NCBI GenBank assembly: GCA_024809215.1
Contig: JANUBW010000002.1
Span: forward strand, 682,001-746,000
Source of the DNA: Niastella sp. OAS944
Lineage (GTDB): Bacteria; Bacteroidota; Bacteroidia; Chitinophagales; Chitinophagaceae
Reading direction: 5' to 3'
Length of the DNA stretch: 64,000 nt
Shown here one piece after another: positions 1 through 8,624 of the stretch. The notes beneath the pieces were generated by a model that saw nothing but the letters and a program-made list of their open reading frames with translations, had not been told where the DNA came from and made no database searches. Made by a program: the position numbers and the translations under genes. Each line of letters begins with the position of its first letter. The stretch's first letter is position 1.

Positions 1-315
1 GGATATACGTACCGGGATCCTTTTTCACCTCATAGTTCAGGTCTTTGGTGCGGCCCAACGTATCGGGTTTTACCAAACCCTGGCCGGCTGTATTACTGCT
101 AGAAAAAAGCGTCCAGTAATAATCGAAATCATTTTCATTATCTACAACCGGGTTGATCTTTAAAAAATCGCGATACGTAAATACAGTAACAGTATCCTGC
201 AACCCGGTCACCTTAAATGTCTTAATGGGGCCGGCCGCGGTACTATCGTCTTTATTACAGGCGGCGGCCAGTAAAGCCAATAAGCCGGCTGCCAGTATAT
301 ATAGTTTCTTCATTG
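1..315 (-). CDS. PKD-like family lipoprotein, 3' part beyond window edge
   Basis: Reading leftwards from an ATG at 315, 105 codons stay open to the window edge, so this is only the N-terminal part. The start is a lipoprotein signal: MKK, a hydrophobic run and the lipobox LLAAAC, followed by a low-complexity linker. The next stretch (DTVTVFTYRDFLKINPVV, then an FDYYWTLF segment) matches the start of the PKD-like lipoproteins that close Bacteroidota SusC/SusD/DUF4843 operons. It starts 19 nt after the DUF4843 stop, so it is the fourth gene of that operon. Probable role: surface lipoprotein helping ligand binding; substrate unknown. Confidence 0.75.
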
Positions 316-334
316 TTGTAATGCTGCTTAATGA

Positions 335-1162
335 TTAATTAGGAAAGGTGATGATAGGGCTTGTGGGGTCGCTGGTTTCGCGTACCGGCGATTTGCCTGA
401 AGCTATGTTCGCGGGGTTGGCATTAAAGGCCGCCAGCTCATCGCGCAACAGGTTTTTATAGTGCGAAATGGCAGCTGCCGCTACTATAGCCTTATACCAT
501 TCTTCATCTATCTTTACTTTCAGTACATCTATCATAAACTGGTGTTTACCGGTACTGTATTTTCCAAACGCCTGAAATGCCGGCGATGATGTTTGGTCGG
601 TTTTCCAGGATTCAAACCGCTCTAACTGGTCTGAGAACACAATGGTCCTTTCAAGCGTCTTTACTTCCCCAAGACCGAATGCATCATTGGCCACAAGCTT
701 TATACGCAAACGGTATGAGTTTGATCTCAGGCTGGTATCCCTCAGCAGAATAATGGGTAATTTACCAACGGCGCTGTCCTTCTTTACAACCATCATACTT
801 TGTACGGCCGCATCAGTAAATGGAATATAATGCGTACCTGCAACCGCTTTAAATGGTTTTTCCTTTATGGTTGAATCGATGACCTTATTGGTAGCCGGAT
901 CACGCGTATAGATTATATCATATTCCGGTATTTGCTCAATGGTGATCGCTCTGTCGTAATCAGTAATACCGCCAATGGTATTCATTTGAACATATACGGT
1001 ATCCCTGGTTACAGCAAAGTCTTTATAAATGAACGTGTAACCTAGGGTAGTTGTATCGGCCACCTGTATGCGGGCACCTTCGTTGTACATCTGGTAATCT
1101 GCTTTTTTACAGCCTGTAGCAATGGCCAGCAGTATAACTATAATGACGCTGTATTTTTTCAT
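335..1162 (-). CDS. DUF4843 family lipoprotein of a SusCD locus
   Basis: 275 residues with a lipoprotein signal (MKKYSVIIVILLAIATGC, Cys18). The body fits DUF4843: an early YNEGARIQVAD segment, a repeated beta-sandwich pattern ending in YRLRIKLVANDAFGLGE, and a C-terminal helical part after FSDQLERFESWK. These proteins occur directly downstream of SusC/SusD pairs and are thought to be surface-exposed accessory lipoproteins. The gene starts 11 nt after susD, so it belongs to the same operon. The ligand cannot be read from the sequence. Confidence 0.8.
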   Translation of the reverse strand: MKKYSVIIVILLAIATGCKKADYQMYNEGARIQVADTTTLGYTFIYKDFAVTRDTVYVQMNTIGGITDYDRAITIEQIPEYDIIYTRDPATNKVIDSTIKEKPFKAVAGTHYIPFTDAAVQSMMVVKKDSAVGKLPIILLRDTSLRSNSYRLRIKLVANDAFGLGEVKTLERTIVFSDQLERFESWKTDQTSSPAFQAFGKYSTGKHQFMIDVLKVKIDEEWYKAIVAAAAISHYKNLLRDELAAFNANPANIASGKSPVRETSDPTSPIITFPN

Positions 1163-1173
1163 GATTTTTCTCC

Positions 1174-2697
1174 CTACTTGTTATGGTAATTGATTTCACG
1201 ATCGGGTTTGGGCATTAGGTACCTGGTGGTTGAACCCGTATAGCCGGCAGCGCACCAGGCAGCAGGCAGCGAGGTTACATTGTAGCGTTTGTAGGTGAAG
1301 AAGGTTTGTCCTTCGGCATAAAACTCACGCACATATTCCCTGATCATTTTATTTCTGCGGTCGGCTTCCCAGCCGGCTGTACTAAAACCGGCGGTAAACG
1401 GAATGCCTTTCTTACTACAATAAAAACGGTAATAGTTCTCTGCATCCGTTTTTGTAAGCGCCGTTTCGGTTAATATCAGGTACATTTCGCTCAGGCGAAG
1501 CAATGGCACCTGGTTATTAGGCTCCTGGTCTTTATCCTTTTGCAAATACTTTTTGTATTTAACAAAGTTGATTTGACCCGTAGTGGTTTTATACGACCAC
1601 ATACCCACCCATCGTATATCGGTTGTTCTTTCAACTACCGGGAACAGGTTATTGAGGTAATAAAAATTATCTGTTACAGCAAAATCCTGGCGCCCCAGTT
1701 GTCCGGTTTCACCAAAAATGCTTTCATACGAAAGGTTTAAATTATTGTAGCTGACCGCAGCAATATGCTCAGGTGTGAACGAATAATCTGTCATTGCAAC
1801 ATCCGCAGATGTCGCCAGCCTGTAGGTAGCATTGCCCTTGCGGTCTTTGGCATCAATGACCATTTGCGCATATTTAATGGCATTCTGCCGGTTGGCCTCA
1901 CCCCTTGGCACCAGCCAGTTATAAACCCGCGCCTTAAGCGCCAACACCGCATTATAGTTCATTCGTACCTGGCGATAATTATAATAATCGTCAGTTACCA
2001 GCGGTTGAACCGTAATTGCATTTTTACTGATATTGAGTTCGGCCAGTGAATACTGCGTAATAGGATCAACATCTTTCAATAACAATTCGGCTTCATCAAG
2101 ATCGGCCAGTACCTGTTTTGCAAAATCATCGTATGTTGAAAGGGCTACGATCTCATTAGATACCTGTGTTACATACGGCAGTATGGGATCGGCCGAAGGT
2201 TTATCGGGCATGGGGCCAAATAAACGCAGAATGTCGAAATGCGCAAATGCCCGTATGGTAAGCGCTTCTCCTTTTATGAGTGCATAATTATTATCCTGGA
2301 AAATACTTTTTTTGTTATCTATATTCTCAAGAATGCTATTTACATCGGCAATGATCTTATACTCTTTGGCATATATCTTGTCGAGCGCAGGCCGGCCACC
2401 GGCATCGGTATAGTTCGCATTGAACAATCCAACGGCTTCGGCATTGAACGTATTTATAATATCCCAGTTACGCGCCAGATATTCAATGGAGCTCCACGTC
2501 ATGGCGCCGCCATATGCATCGCCGCTTTTCATATCGAGATAAGCGCCGGTAAGCGCATCGCGAAAACCTTTCTGGGTCTTAAAAAGCTCATCTTTAGTTG
2601 ATACGCCTTCAGGCTGTACATCGAGCCATTTTTTACAGCTGGTTAAAGCCAACACGCCTGATATTAATATAGTGGTTGTTATTTTATTCATGTTCAT
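1174..2697 (-). CDS. SusD/RagB family outer-membrane lipoprotein
   Basis: 507 residues with lipobox LALTSC followed by KKWLDVQPEG, the usual SusD N-terminus. The TPR-type helical region includes YALIKGEALTIRAFAHFDI and LRLFGPMP, the most conserved SusD segment; the C-terminal third carries PLLRLSEMYLILTETAL and a YVREFYAEGQTFFTYKRYN block, both typical of the family. SusD is the lid of the SusC transporter and binds the nutrient before import. Two in-frame ATGs sit 6 nt apart (2697 and 2691); either may be used. It lies 5 nt after the susC stop. Confidence 0.92.
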   Translation of the reverse strand: MNMNKITTTILISGVLALTSCKKWLDVQPEGVSTKDELFKTQKGFRDALTGAYLDMKSGDAYGGAMTWSSIEYLARNWDIINTFNAEAVGLFNANYTDAGGRPALDKIYAKEYKIIADVNSILENIDNKKSIFQDNNYALIKGEALTIRAFAHFDILRLFGPMPDKPSADPILPYVTQVSNEIVALSTYDDFAKQVLADLDEAELLLKDVDPITQYSLAELNISKNAITVQPLVTDDYYNYRQVRMNYNAVLALKARVYNWLVPRGEANRQNAIKYAQMVIDAKDRKGNATYRLATSADVAMTDYSFTPEHIAAVSYNNLNLSYESIFGETGQLGRQDFAVTDNFYYLNNLFPVVERTTDIRWVGMWSYKTTTGQINFVKYKKYLQKDKDQEPNNQVPLLRLSEMYLILTETALTKTDAENYYRFYCSKKGIPFTAGFSTAGWEADRRNKMIREYVREFYAEGQTFFTYKRYNVTSLPAAWCAAGYTGSTTRYLMPKPDREINYHNK

Positions 2698-2702
2698 TTC
2701 AA

Positions 2703-5700
2703 TTAAAAGGTTGCATACAGAAAGAAACCTAATTGCCGGGTGAACGGATAGTCGAGTCCACGCTCCTGGCGTACGGTTGACAAATAAAATACCTCACCTG
2801 AATTGACAGCAACATTCAACGCTTTCATGTGCATTCTTCTCAGCAGGTTGCGGTTGGTAATATCGTACGACAGGTTTATGTTCTGGCAAAAGAGTGTATT
2901 CTCATCCTGCACATAACGGCTTGAGGCATTGATCTTCGACAATTCGTTCAACCCACGGAATGCAGCTTTATCACCAGGCTTTTTCCAACGGTCGGTGAAC
3001 ACGCGTTCATCTACATTGTACCATCTGTCGGCATTTTCAACTTTATCTATCAGTGTCTGGTTGTAGATCTGTCCGCCAAAACGGTAACCAAAAGAAGCGT
3101 TGAATGTAAAACCGCCATAACGCAGCAGCGTACTGAAATTACCACGATATTTAGGTTGCGACACACCTACATTAATACGGTCGGCAGGGCTCCAATTGTA
3201 TGTTACATCCCTAAAGCGGTTCAGGTAAACCTCTTTACCGGTACTGGGGTCAATGCCTAATGAAGGAACCGCATAAATGGTGTTCTGCGATTCACCTACA
3301 CGAATGATCTTGTTTGGCAAATTGGTAGTGTAATCGGTTTGCAACGCAATTTTATCGTTGGCTGCTTTCAGGGCTTCTGACAGCTTCACAATTTTATCCT
3401 GGTTATGGGCTATATTTCCGGTAACCGACCACAAAAAACGGTTGCGATCATTACGCAGAATGGTTACCCGGGCCGTTACTTCCCAACCGCGTTGCTCCAG
3501 CTTGCCAATGTTATCTACCACATCGGTAAAACCGTTTGAATAAGGCAGGTCAATGGAAGAAAGCAGGTTGGACGTATATTCCTGGTAATAATCAGCCTGA
3601 ATGTAAATGCGGTCATTGAACAACTGCGTTTCAAGACCAATATCTTTTTTATCGGTTTGCTGCCATTGCAAATTGCGGTTACCCAGCGTAGTTTGGGTAG
3701 CGCCAATCCAGTTCTTATAGCGGTCGTTAATGATATAGGCATAGGTTGACAGCGACTGGTACGCCGAGAACGACTGGTTACCGGTTACCCCAAATGAACC
3801 ACGCAAACGCAGGCGATCGAGGTAAGGAAGGTCTCTCAGGAATTTTTCCTTGTGCAGGTTCCAACCCGCGCCAATGGAATAAAATGGCGCAAAGCGTTTA
3901 GCACTTCCAAACTGTGAAGCGCCATCAACACGGTAGGTAACGTCGGCAAAGTAGCGGTCATCATACACATAGTTTGCAGTACCAACCAAACCCAGGCGAC
4001 GGCTTTTTGATTCGGAACCGGTGGGGCCAGCGCCCTGTTGATATTGCAGCGCCCGGCCAAAAAAGTCAACCGTTTCATCGGGGAAGCCTTCTGCGGTTAT
4101 AAAGTAGTTGGTTGTTCTTGTTTCAGTAAGCTCGCTGCTTACACCTACCGTTACACCATGAACGCCGGCAAACAGGTTGTAATAGTTGGCAGAAAAACGG
4201 CCAATATAGCTGAAGGCTTTTCCCGTGCTATAAGTATAACTTCCTCTGCGTGCAAATTCAAGACCCGATTGCGAGAACTTTGAATGCGAAGCCGGTTTAA
4301 AATTATCACCCGTGCTCTGGTTGCTGGTAATGCTGAAACCGCCATTCAGCGTAAGATGGCTTACCGGGCGATACTCCACCTGGAAGCTCTCGAAGATATT
4401 GGTATAGGCCGATTTATTAAAGGTGTTCAACGTAGCATCGAACATCGGATTTGCAATGGCGGTCTGTCCTTTTCCTGACTGTACCCAATATTCACTAAGA
4501 AATGGCTTAAAGGTTTGCACGATGTTGCCGTTGGCATCATATGGGCTCCAGTAAGGATTCAGCTTTGCATAATCACCAAATGTGCCCCAGGGAGATTCGT
4601 TGCTTTTGGTGCTTCCGATGCGCAGGCTATTAGAAAAGTTCAGTTTATTTAACCGGTAAGAAATGGTAGAAGTACCGTTCACTGTTTCGCGCCCACTGCC
4701 TTTCATTACCCCGTTGATGTGGTTGTACTGTCCTTCCAGTGCATAACGGAAAGAGGCATCACCGCCTTCGAGGCGAAGTGAATGGTTTTGATCGACCTGG
4801 GTACGCAAGGGTTTGTGTAACCAATCAACATTCAAACCGGCATCAACCAGGCTCAATACCTCGTTATAGTACTTTTCCATTTTAAGGTTATCGGCCGCCG
4901 TTTTGGTTGGGTTCTGGTAAAAACCAGACAGTCTTTCCAGTTCCAGTTTATCTTTTGCATTCAGCAGGTGATAACTGCTCAGGTCGGGAAGGCTTACGTT
5001 GGCACTTCCTCTGTAACTTAAACTGAGCCTGCCAGCCTGTGGCAGTTTGGTAGTTATTACAATAACGCCGTTGGCGCCCTGTGAACCATATAACGCAGTA
5101 GCAGAACCGTCTTTTAACAAAGTGATGTTCTGGATCTCGTTCAGGTTAAGGTCCATCATGCGTTGCATGGTAATGGGAAAACCATCCATAATGATCAATG
5201 GGGCATTCAATGTAGCCGCCTGATACTGGTACTGCTGATCGCGCAGCACTTGTTCTTCCCGGCCGTAACTCTGAAACTGATCTATGTTGGGCAGGTTGCG
5301 GGTACCGCGCAATTGTATTTCAGGCACCCGGTTGGGATCGGAGCCGATGCTGTTATTGGTTACTATATTAAAAGCGGGATCTATATTACCAATCGTAACA
5401 AAAATGTTACGGCCCTGAAATTGTTTGATCTCCTTTTCGGTAATAACACGGGTAGCGCCCGTATAACTTTCTTTGGGTTTATTGAAGATCCCTGTTATTA
5501 CAACATCGTCCTGTACGGCCGCGGCGCGTACCAGCGGGAGCACAATATTTTCTGTATCATTTTTTACTTTAAAGGTGGTAGTAGCAAAACCTACATAACT
5601 TATAACCAGCACATCGCCGGGCTCGGCCAGCAGTTTGAACCGGCCATTGGCATCGGTGGTTGCCATACCCGATCTTCCTTTAATACCGATGGTGGCGCCT

Positions 5701-6224
5701 GCCAGGGGGTTACCGGCACTATCGGTTATTTGCCCGGTAATGGGCAGCCGTTGCACTTCTTCAACCGGCGCCGCAGGCTCTTCGCGCACCGTTACTGCGG
5801 GCGTACCCGCTTTGCGGGTGAGCATAATGGTTTTGCCGCTTATTACATATTCAATCGGCTGGTCTTTTAACACCGCGTTCAGAAAATCGCGCAAGGGCAT
5901 TTCCTTTACGGTAAAAGAAACCGGCTTCATATCGGCCAGGGTGCCTTTTTTGCTAAACACCACATAGCCGGTTTGTTTTTCAATGGTTGAGAAAACCTGT
6001 TTCAGGCTAAGGCCTTTCCCCGACATTGTTACGCTTTGGGCCAGACCGGCTGCATGTACCTGAACCAAAGCCGCAGTTAGTAGAATCATGGTCAATTTCA
6101 TAACCAGCAGAATTTTGGCGATGTTGCGGCGTCCTGTTCGCTTATGCACCGGCAAAGGGGCATAAGCCGGTTTACCTGTAAAGGCAACCGGGCAGGACAG
6201 GCCACAATCAGCAGTTTTTTGCAT
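2703..6224 (-). CDS. SusC/RagA TonB-linked outer-membrane protein with STN domain
   Basis: 1173 residues. Order: an N-terminal extension and signal (hydrophobic run 43-60), STN (secretin/TonB N-terminal) domain about 66-136, carboxypeptidase-regulatory-like domain about 162-232, plug from about 238, then a 22-strand-type beta barrel ending in aromatic Phe. The plug holds LKDGSATALYGSQGANGVIV, the SusC signature. The STN domain implies surface signalling to the FecR/sigma pair encoded upstream on the same strand. The first 41 residues are unusual for a signal peptide; Met42 (about 6101) may be the real start, though the ATG at 6224 is also possible. Imports an unknown ligand with SusD using TonB energy. 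Confidence 0.92.
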   Translation of the reverse strand: MQKTADCGLSCPVAFTGKPAYAPLPVHKRTGRRNIAKILLVMKLTMILLTAALVQVHAAGLAQSVTMSGKGLSLKQVFSTIEKQTGYVVFSKKGTLADMKPVSFTVKEMPLRDFLNAVLKDQPIEYVISGKTIMLTRKAGTPAVTVREEPAAPVEEVQRLPITGQITDSAGNPLAGATIGIKGRSGMATTDANGRFKLLAEPGDVLVISYVGFATTTFKVKNDTENIVLPLVRAAAVQDDVVITGIFNKPKESYTGATRVITEKEIKQFQGRNIFVTIGNIDPAFNIVTNNSIGSDPNRVPEIQLRGTRNLPNIDQFQSYGREEQVLRDQQYQYQAATLNAPLIIMDGFPITMQRMMDLNLNEIQNITLLKDGSATALYGSQGANGVIVITTKLPQAGRLSLSYRGSANVSLPDLSSYHLLNAKDKLELERLSGFYQNPTKTAADNLKMEKYYNEVLSLVDAGLNVDWLHKPLRTQVDQNHSLRLEGGDASFRYALEGQYNHINGVMKGSGRETVNGTSTISYRLNKLNFSNSLRIGSTKSNESPWGTFGDYAKLNPYWSPYDANGNIVQTFKPFLSEYWVQSGKGQTAIANPMFDATLNTFNKSAYTNIFESFQVEYRPVSHLTLNGGFSITSNQSTGDNFKPASHSKFSQSGLEFARRGSYTYSTGKAFSYIGRFSANYYNLFAGVHGVTVGVSSELTETRTTNYFITAEGFPDETVDFFGRALQYQQGAGPTGSESKSRRLGLVGTANYVYDDRYFADVTYRVDGASQFGSAKRFAPFYSIGAGWNLHKEKFLRDLPYLDRLRLRGSFGVTGNQSFSAYQSLSTYAYIINDRYKNWIGATQTTLGNRNLQWQQTDKKDIGLETQLFNDRIYIQADYYQEYTSNLLSSIDLPYSNGFTDVVDNIGKLEQRGWEVTARVTILRNDRNRFLWSVTGNIAHNQDKIVKLSEALKAANDKIALQTDYTTNLPNKIIRVGESQNTIYAVPSLGIDPSTGKEVYLNRFRDVTYNWSPADRINVGVSQPKYRGNFSTLLRYGGFTFNASFGYRFGGQIYNQTLIDKVENADRWYNVDERVFTDRWKKPGDKAAFRGLNELSKINASSRYVQDENTLFCQNINLSYDITNRNLLRRMHMKALNVAVNSGEVFYLSTVRQERGLDYPFTRQLGFFLYATF

Positions 6225-6423
6225 AAATTGTGAACTGTTTTGGTTGTTAAATAATGATAATAGACACTCATTTGGATCAACCCGAACATCGCCGGAGGTG
6301 GTGCAAACACTTCCGGTTTGTTTTTTCAGGTATGTCCATTATTTATTTGTTATAGCACGTATGCACGGCTATTACAAGCTTCGTTACAATTGATTAGTGT
6401 GTGTGAAAGGTTTTCAGTGGTCT

Positions 6424-7695
6424 CTATGGCATCACAATTAGCTTCTTGTCTTCTCTACGAAAATGTATATCTGATTTTTCAAACATGCGCAACAAATCGA
6501 TTAAGGGAACATCGCGGGTAAGTTTACCTTCAAATTCAATTTTGGGCGCTCCTTTCTCAAAAACAATTTGCACATCATACCAGCGCTCCAGTTCATTGAT
6601 AATGTCGTTGAACGAAGCCCCGTCAAAAACGAACAACCCGTTTTTCCAGGCCATCACTTTATCTATATCGGCTGCATGGTCAACTTTTAATTTGGTAACA
6701 CCGTCTGAAATAGATTGCTCACCAGGTTTAAGTATTACAGAATCCTGCTTCCTTTTATAATCTTTTTTCCTGTAATCTTCATAAATATAGAATCCATCAT
6801 TCACTACTTTCAATGAGCCTTCCAGCAAGGTTGTTTCCACATCTATACCATAACTGTTTACATTGAAATGGGTTCCCAATACTTCTATGCGGGCAAGCCG
6901 GGGCCAGCCGCCTTCAGCGGTTTGAGGAAGTTCCATTGTAACAATAAATGGCATGGCGGCATTTTTTGCCACTTCAAAATATGCCTCGCCCCGTATGCTT
7001 ATCACACGTTCTTTGCCTACGAATGCAGTAGGGAAATGTATTGTGCTGCCGGCGTTCAGCCAAACTTTGGTATCATCGGGCAACGTTATCTGGCACTGAC
7101 GGCCATAAGGTGTATAAACACTGTTATAAATAATTTTGCCGTTAACTGCACCTGATGCGTCATATGCCAATGCGCCGTCTTTTAATGATACGTGGGTACC
7201 GCTTTGATCAGCAACGAAACCATTTTGAAGACTATCAAGATCTACAAATTTTCCATCGGACAGCGCAAGCACCGCCCCGTTTTTACCATAGGGTACAACG
7301 GTTGAATTTACGGCAACAGTGGGTGGCGCAGGTTCTTTAATATTTGCTTTCCAGAAATAAACGCCAATACTAAGCCCAATAACAACAGCTGCAGCGGCCC
7401 AGCCCCATTTACGCAGGAAGTGCACGCGGTGTGCGGGGCGCGGCTCAACATGTAATTCGGTAACTGTGCCGGTGATCCTTTGCGCGCCACCCTGCAGCCT
7501 GTTTTGCCAAAAGGCAATATCATCCGCATTATCGGGCTCAAAAGTTTTTAACTGGTCCTCTATATATGATACAATACTTTCATCGTAATTGCCCGAACGC
7601 AACAGGGTAAACAACTGATCAATTTCAGCCTTTGTAGCCTGTTTGGCAGAATACTTCTCCAGTAAACTAATTATATGTTCACTATTTGCAGCCAT
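6424..7695 (-). CDS. FecR family anti-sigma factor (FecR + DUF4974)
   Basis: Cytoplasmic N-terminus that should bind the ECF sigma, one transmembrane helix about residues 100-120 (WGWAAAAVVIGLSIGVYFW), periplasmic FecR domain (YGRQCQITLPDDTKVWLNAG, then RGEAYFEVAKN) and a C-terminal DUF4974 STN-like module (FDGASFNDIINELERWYDVQ). I chose the ATG at 7695 (MAANSEHIISLLEKY) rather than a start 27 nt upstream because it gives the usual family N-terminus. It sits 88 nt after the sigma gene and 199 nt before susC, completing a sigma/anti-sigma/transducer cascade in one direction. Confidence 0.92.
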   Translation of the reverse strand: MAANSEHIISLLEKYSAKQATKAEIDQLFTLLRSGNYDESIVSYIEDQLKTFEPDNADDIAFWQNRLQGGAQRITGTVTELHVEPRPAHRVHFLRKWGWAAAAVVIGLSIGVYFWKANIKEPAPPTVAVNSTVVPYGKNGAVLALSDGKFVDLDSLQNGFVADQSGTHVSLKDGALAYDASGAVNGKIIYNSVYTPYGRQCQITLPDDTKVWLNAGSTIHFPTAFVGKERVISIRGEAYFEVAKNAAMPFIVTMELPQTAEGGWPRLARIEVLGTHFNVNSYGIDVETTLLEGSLKVVNDGFYIYEDYRKKDYKRKQDSVILKPGEQSISDGVTKLKVDHAADIDKVMAWKNGLFVFDGASFNDIINELERWYDVQIVFEKGAPKIEFEGKLTRDVPLIDLLRMFEKSDIHFRREDKKLIVMP

Positions 7696-7783
7696 AGTTA
7701 AAATGAGCGTGGGTACACCCATTCGCCTTTAATGACGATTGGCAGAAAGGGAAGTACCAAACGATTTAATAATTATTTAAAAA

Positions 7784-8416
7784 TTATTTTAAGAAAAGGA
7801 GAAGAACAAGCACGCCGGTAAAGTCGCCGTGGTCTGCTAAATATGACCTGATGTCGTTTAGCGCCAGGTTTAGCATATTGCGCACGGTGTGCTTGCTGAT
7901 GTTAAGTTCGGCAGCGATCTCTTCATAGCTGAGCCCCTGTTCGTGGCGCATTTTGTAGATCAGGGCCCGTTGTGCAGGTAATTGTTGAATGGCCTGGCGA
8001 ACCAATTTTTCACCGTGCTCATAATCCAACTGATCTTGTGTGGTATTGGTATTGGCCTGCTGAAAGTTTTGCACCATGTATTGCTGCAACTTAATTTCGT
8101 GTTCGCGGCGTTTGAGATGGTCTTTGGCGCGGTTAGCGATCATGCGATAAACAAAGGCCGGCGGATTATCTATCTCCCCTACTGTTTCGCGTATTGACCA
8201 CAGTTTTAAAAATGTATCCTGCACAATTTCTTCAGCCCATAATTCGGAGCCCAAAAAACGGGCAACATACACAGCCAGTTTAACGGCATATGCTTCGTAA
8301 AACGCTGCAAATGCCTGCGCATCGCCCTGGGCTATACGCTCAAAGATCAGCTTATCACTATGTAATGCTCTATTTTCCAACTCTTTACTATAAATTACGC
8401 ATACCCTTCTTACCAA
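7784..8416 (-). CDS. ECF RNA polymerase sigma-70 factor
   Basis: About 200 residues. Region 2 spans roughly 25-95 (YVARFLGSELWAEEIVQDTF, KLW), and region 4 roughly 145-195 with a helix-turn-helix (GLSYEEIAAELNISKHTVRN). The hydrophobic tail VLVLLLFLK is common in Bacteroidota sigma factors of this group. There is no in-frame ATG near the start: the candidates are TTG codons at 8416 and at 8380. It should direct transcription of the FecR/SusC/SusD locus when released by FecR. Confidence 0.93.
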   Translation of the reverse strand: MVRRVCVIYSKELENRALHSDKLIFERIAQGDAQAFAAFYEAYAVKLAVYVARFLGSELWAEEIVQDTFLKLWSIRETVGEIDNPPAFVYRMIANRAKDHLKRREHEIKLQQYMVQNFQQANTNTTQDQLDYEHGEKLVRQAIQQLPAQRALIYKMRHEQGLSYEEIAAELNISKHTVRNMLNLALNDIRSYLADHGDFTGVLVLLLFLK

Positions 8417-8460
8417 CTAAGAAGGTTAAAAATAAAAAGAGTTGAGTTCACTTTATACTA

Positions 8461-8586
8461 TTAAAGGGGAAAATCATTTTTAGTGATCCAAAGAATATGA
8501 CCGGTTGTGTCTTCATAGTCTTTATGTAAAACAAGATCACCTACAGTTTTATAATGGCCGTACGCTAATTTGAAAAAAGACCACAC
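8461..8586 (-). CDS. possible small protein or gene remnant upstream of the sigma factor
   Basis: A 41-codon frame from a GTG at 8586 to a TAA at 8461 reads as ordinary protein: VWSFFKLAYGHYK, then TVGDLVLHKDYEDTTGHILW and ITKNDFPL. The residue mix (GDLVLHKDYEDTTG) looks like a small KOW-like or regulatory beta domain rather than random spacer. It ends 44 nt before the sigma start on the same strand. No ATG and an in-frame TGA just upstream suggest either a tiny gene with an unusual start or the 3' remnant of a longer one. Confidence 0.3.
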   Translation of the reverse strand: MWSFFKLAYGHYKTVGDLVLHKDYEDTTGHILWITKNDFPL

Positions 8587-8624
8587 TAAATATGATCAGC
8601 CGTTTATATTTCAAATTGATATTT

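Noticed and set aside
5163-5870. 235-codon plus-strand frame inside susC
   Set aside because: Antisense shadow of a strong SusC gene with no start context or family features.
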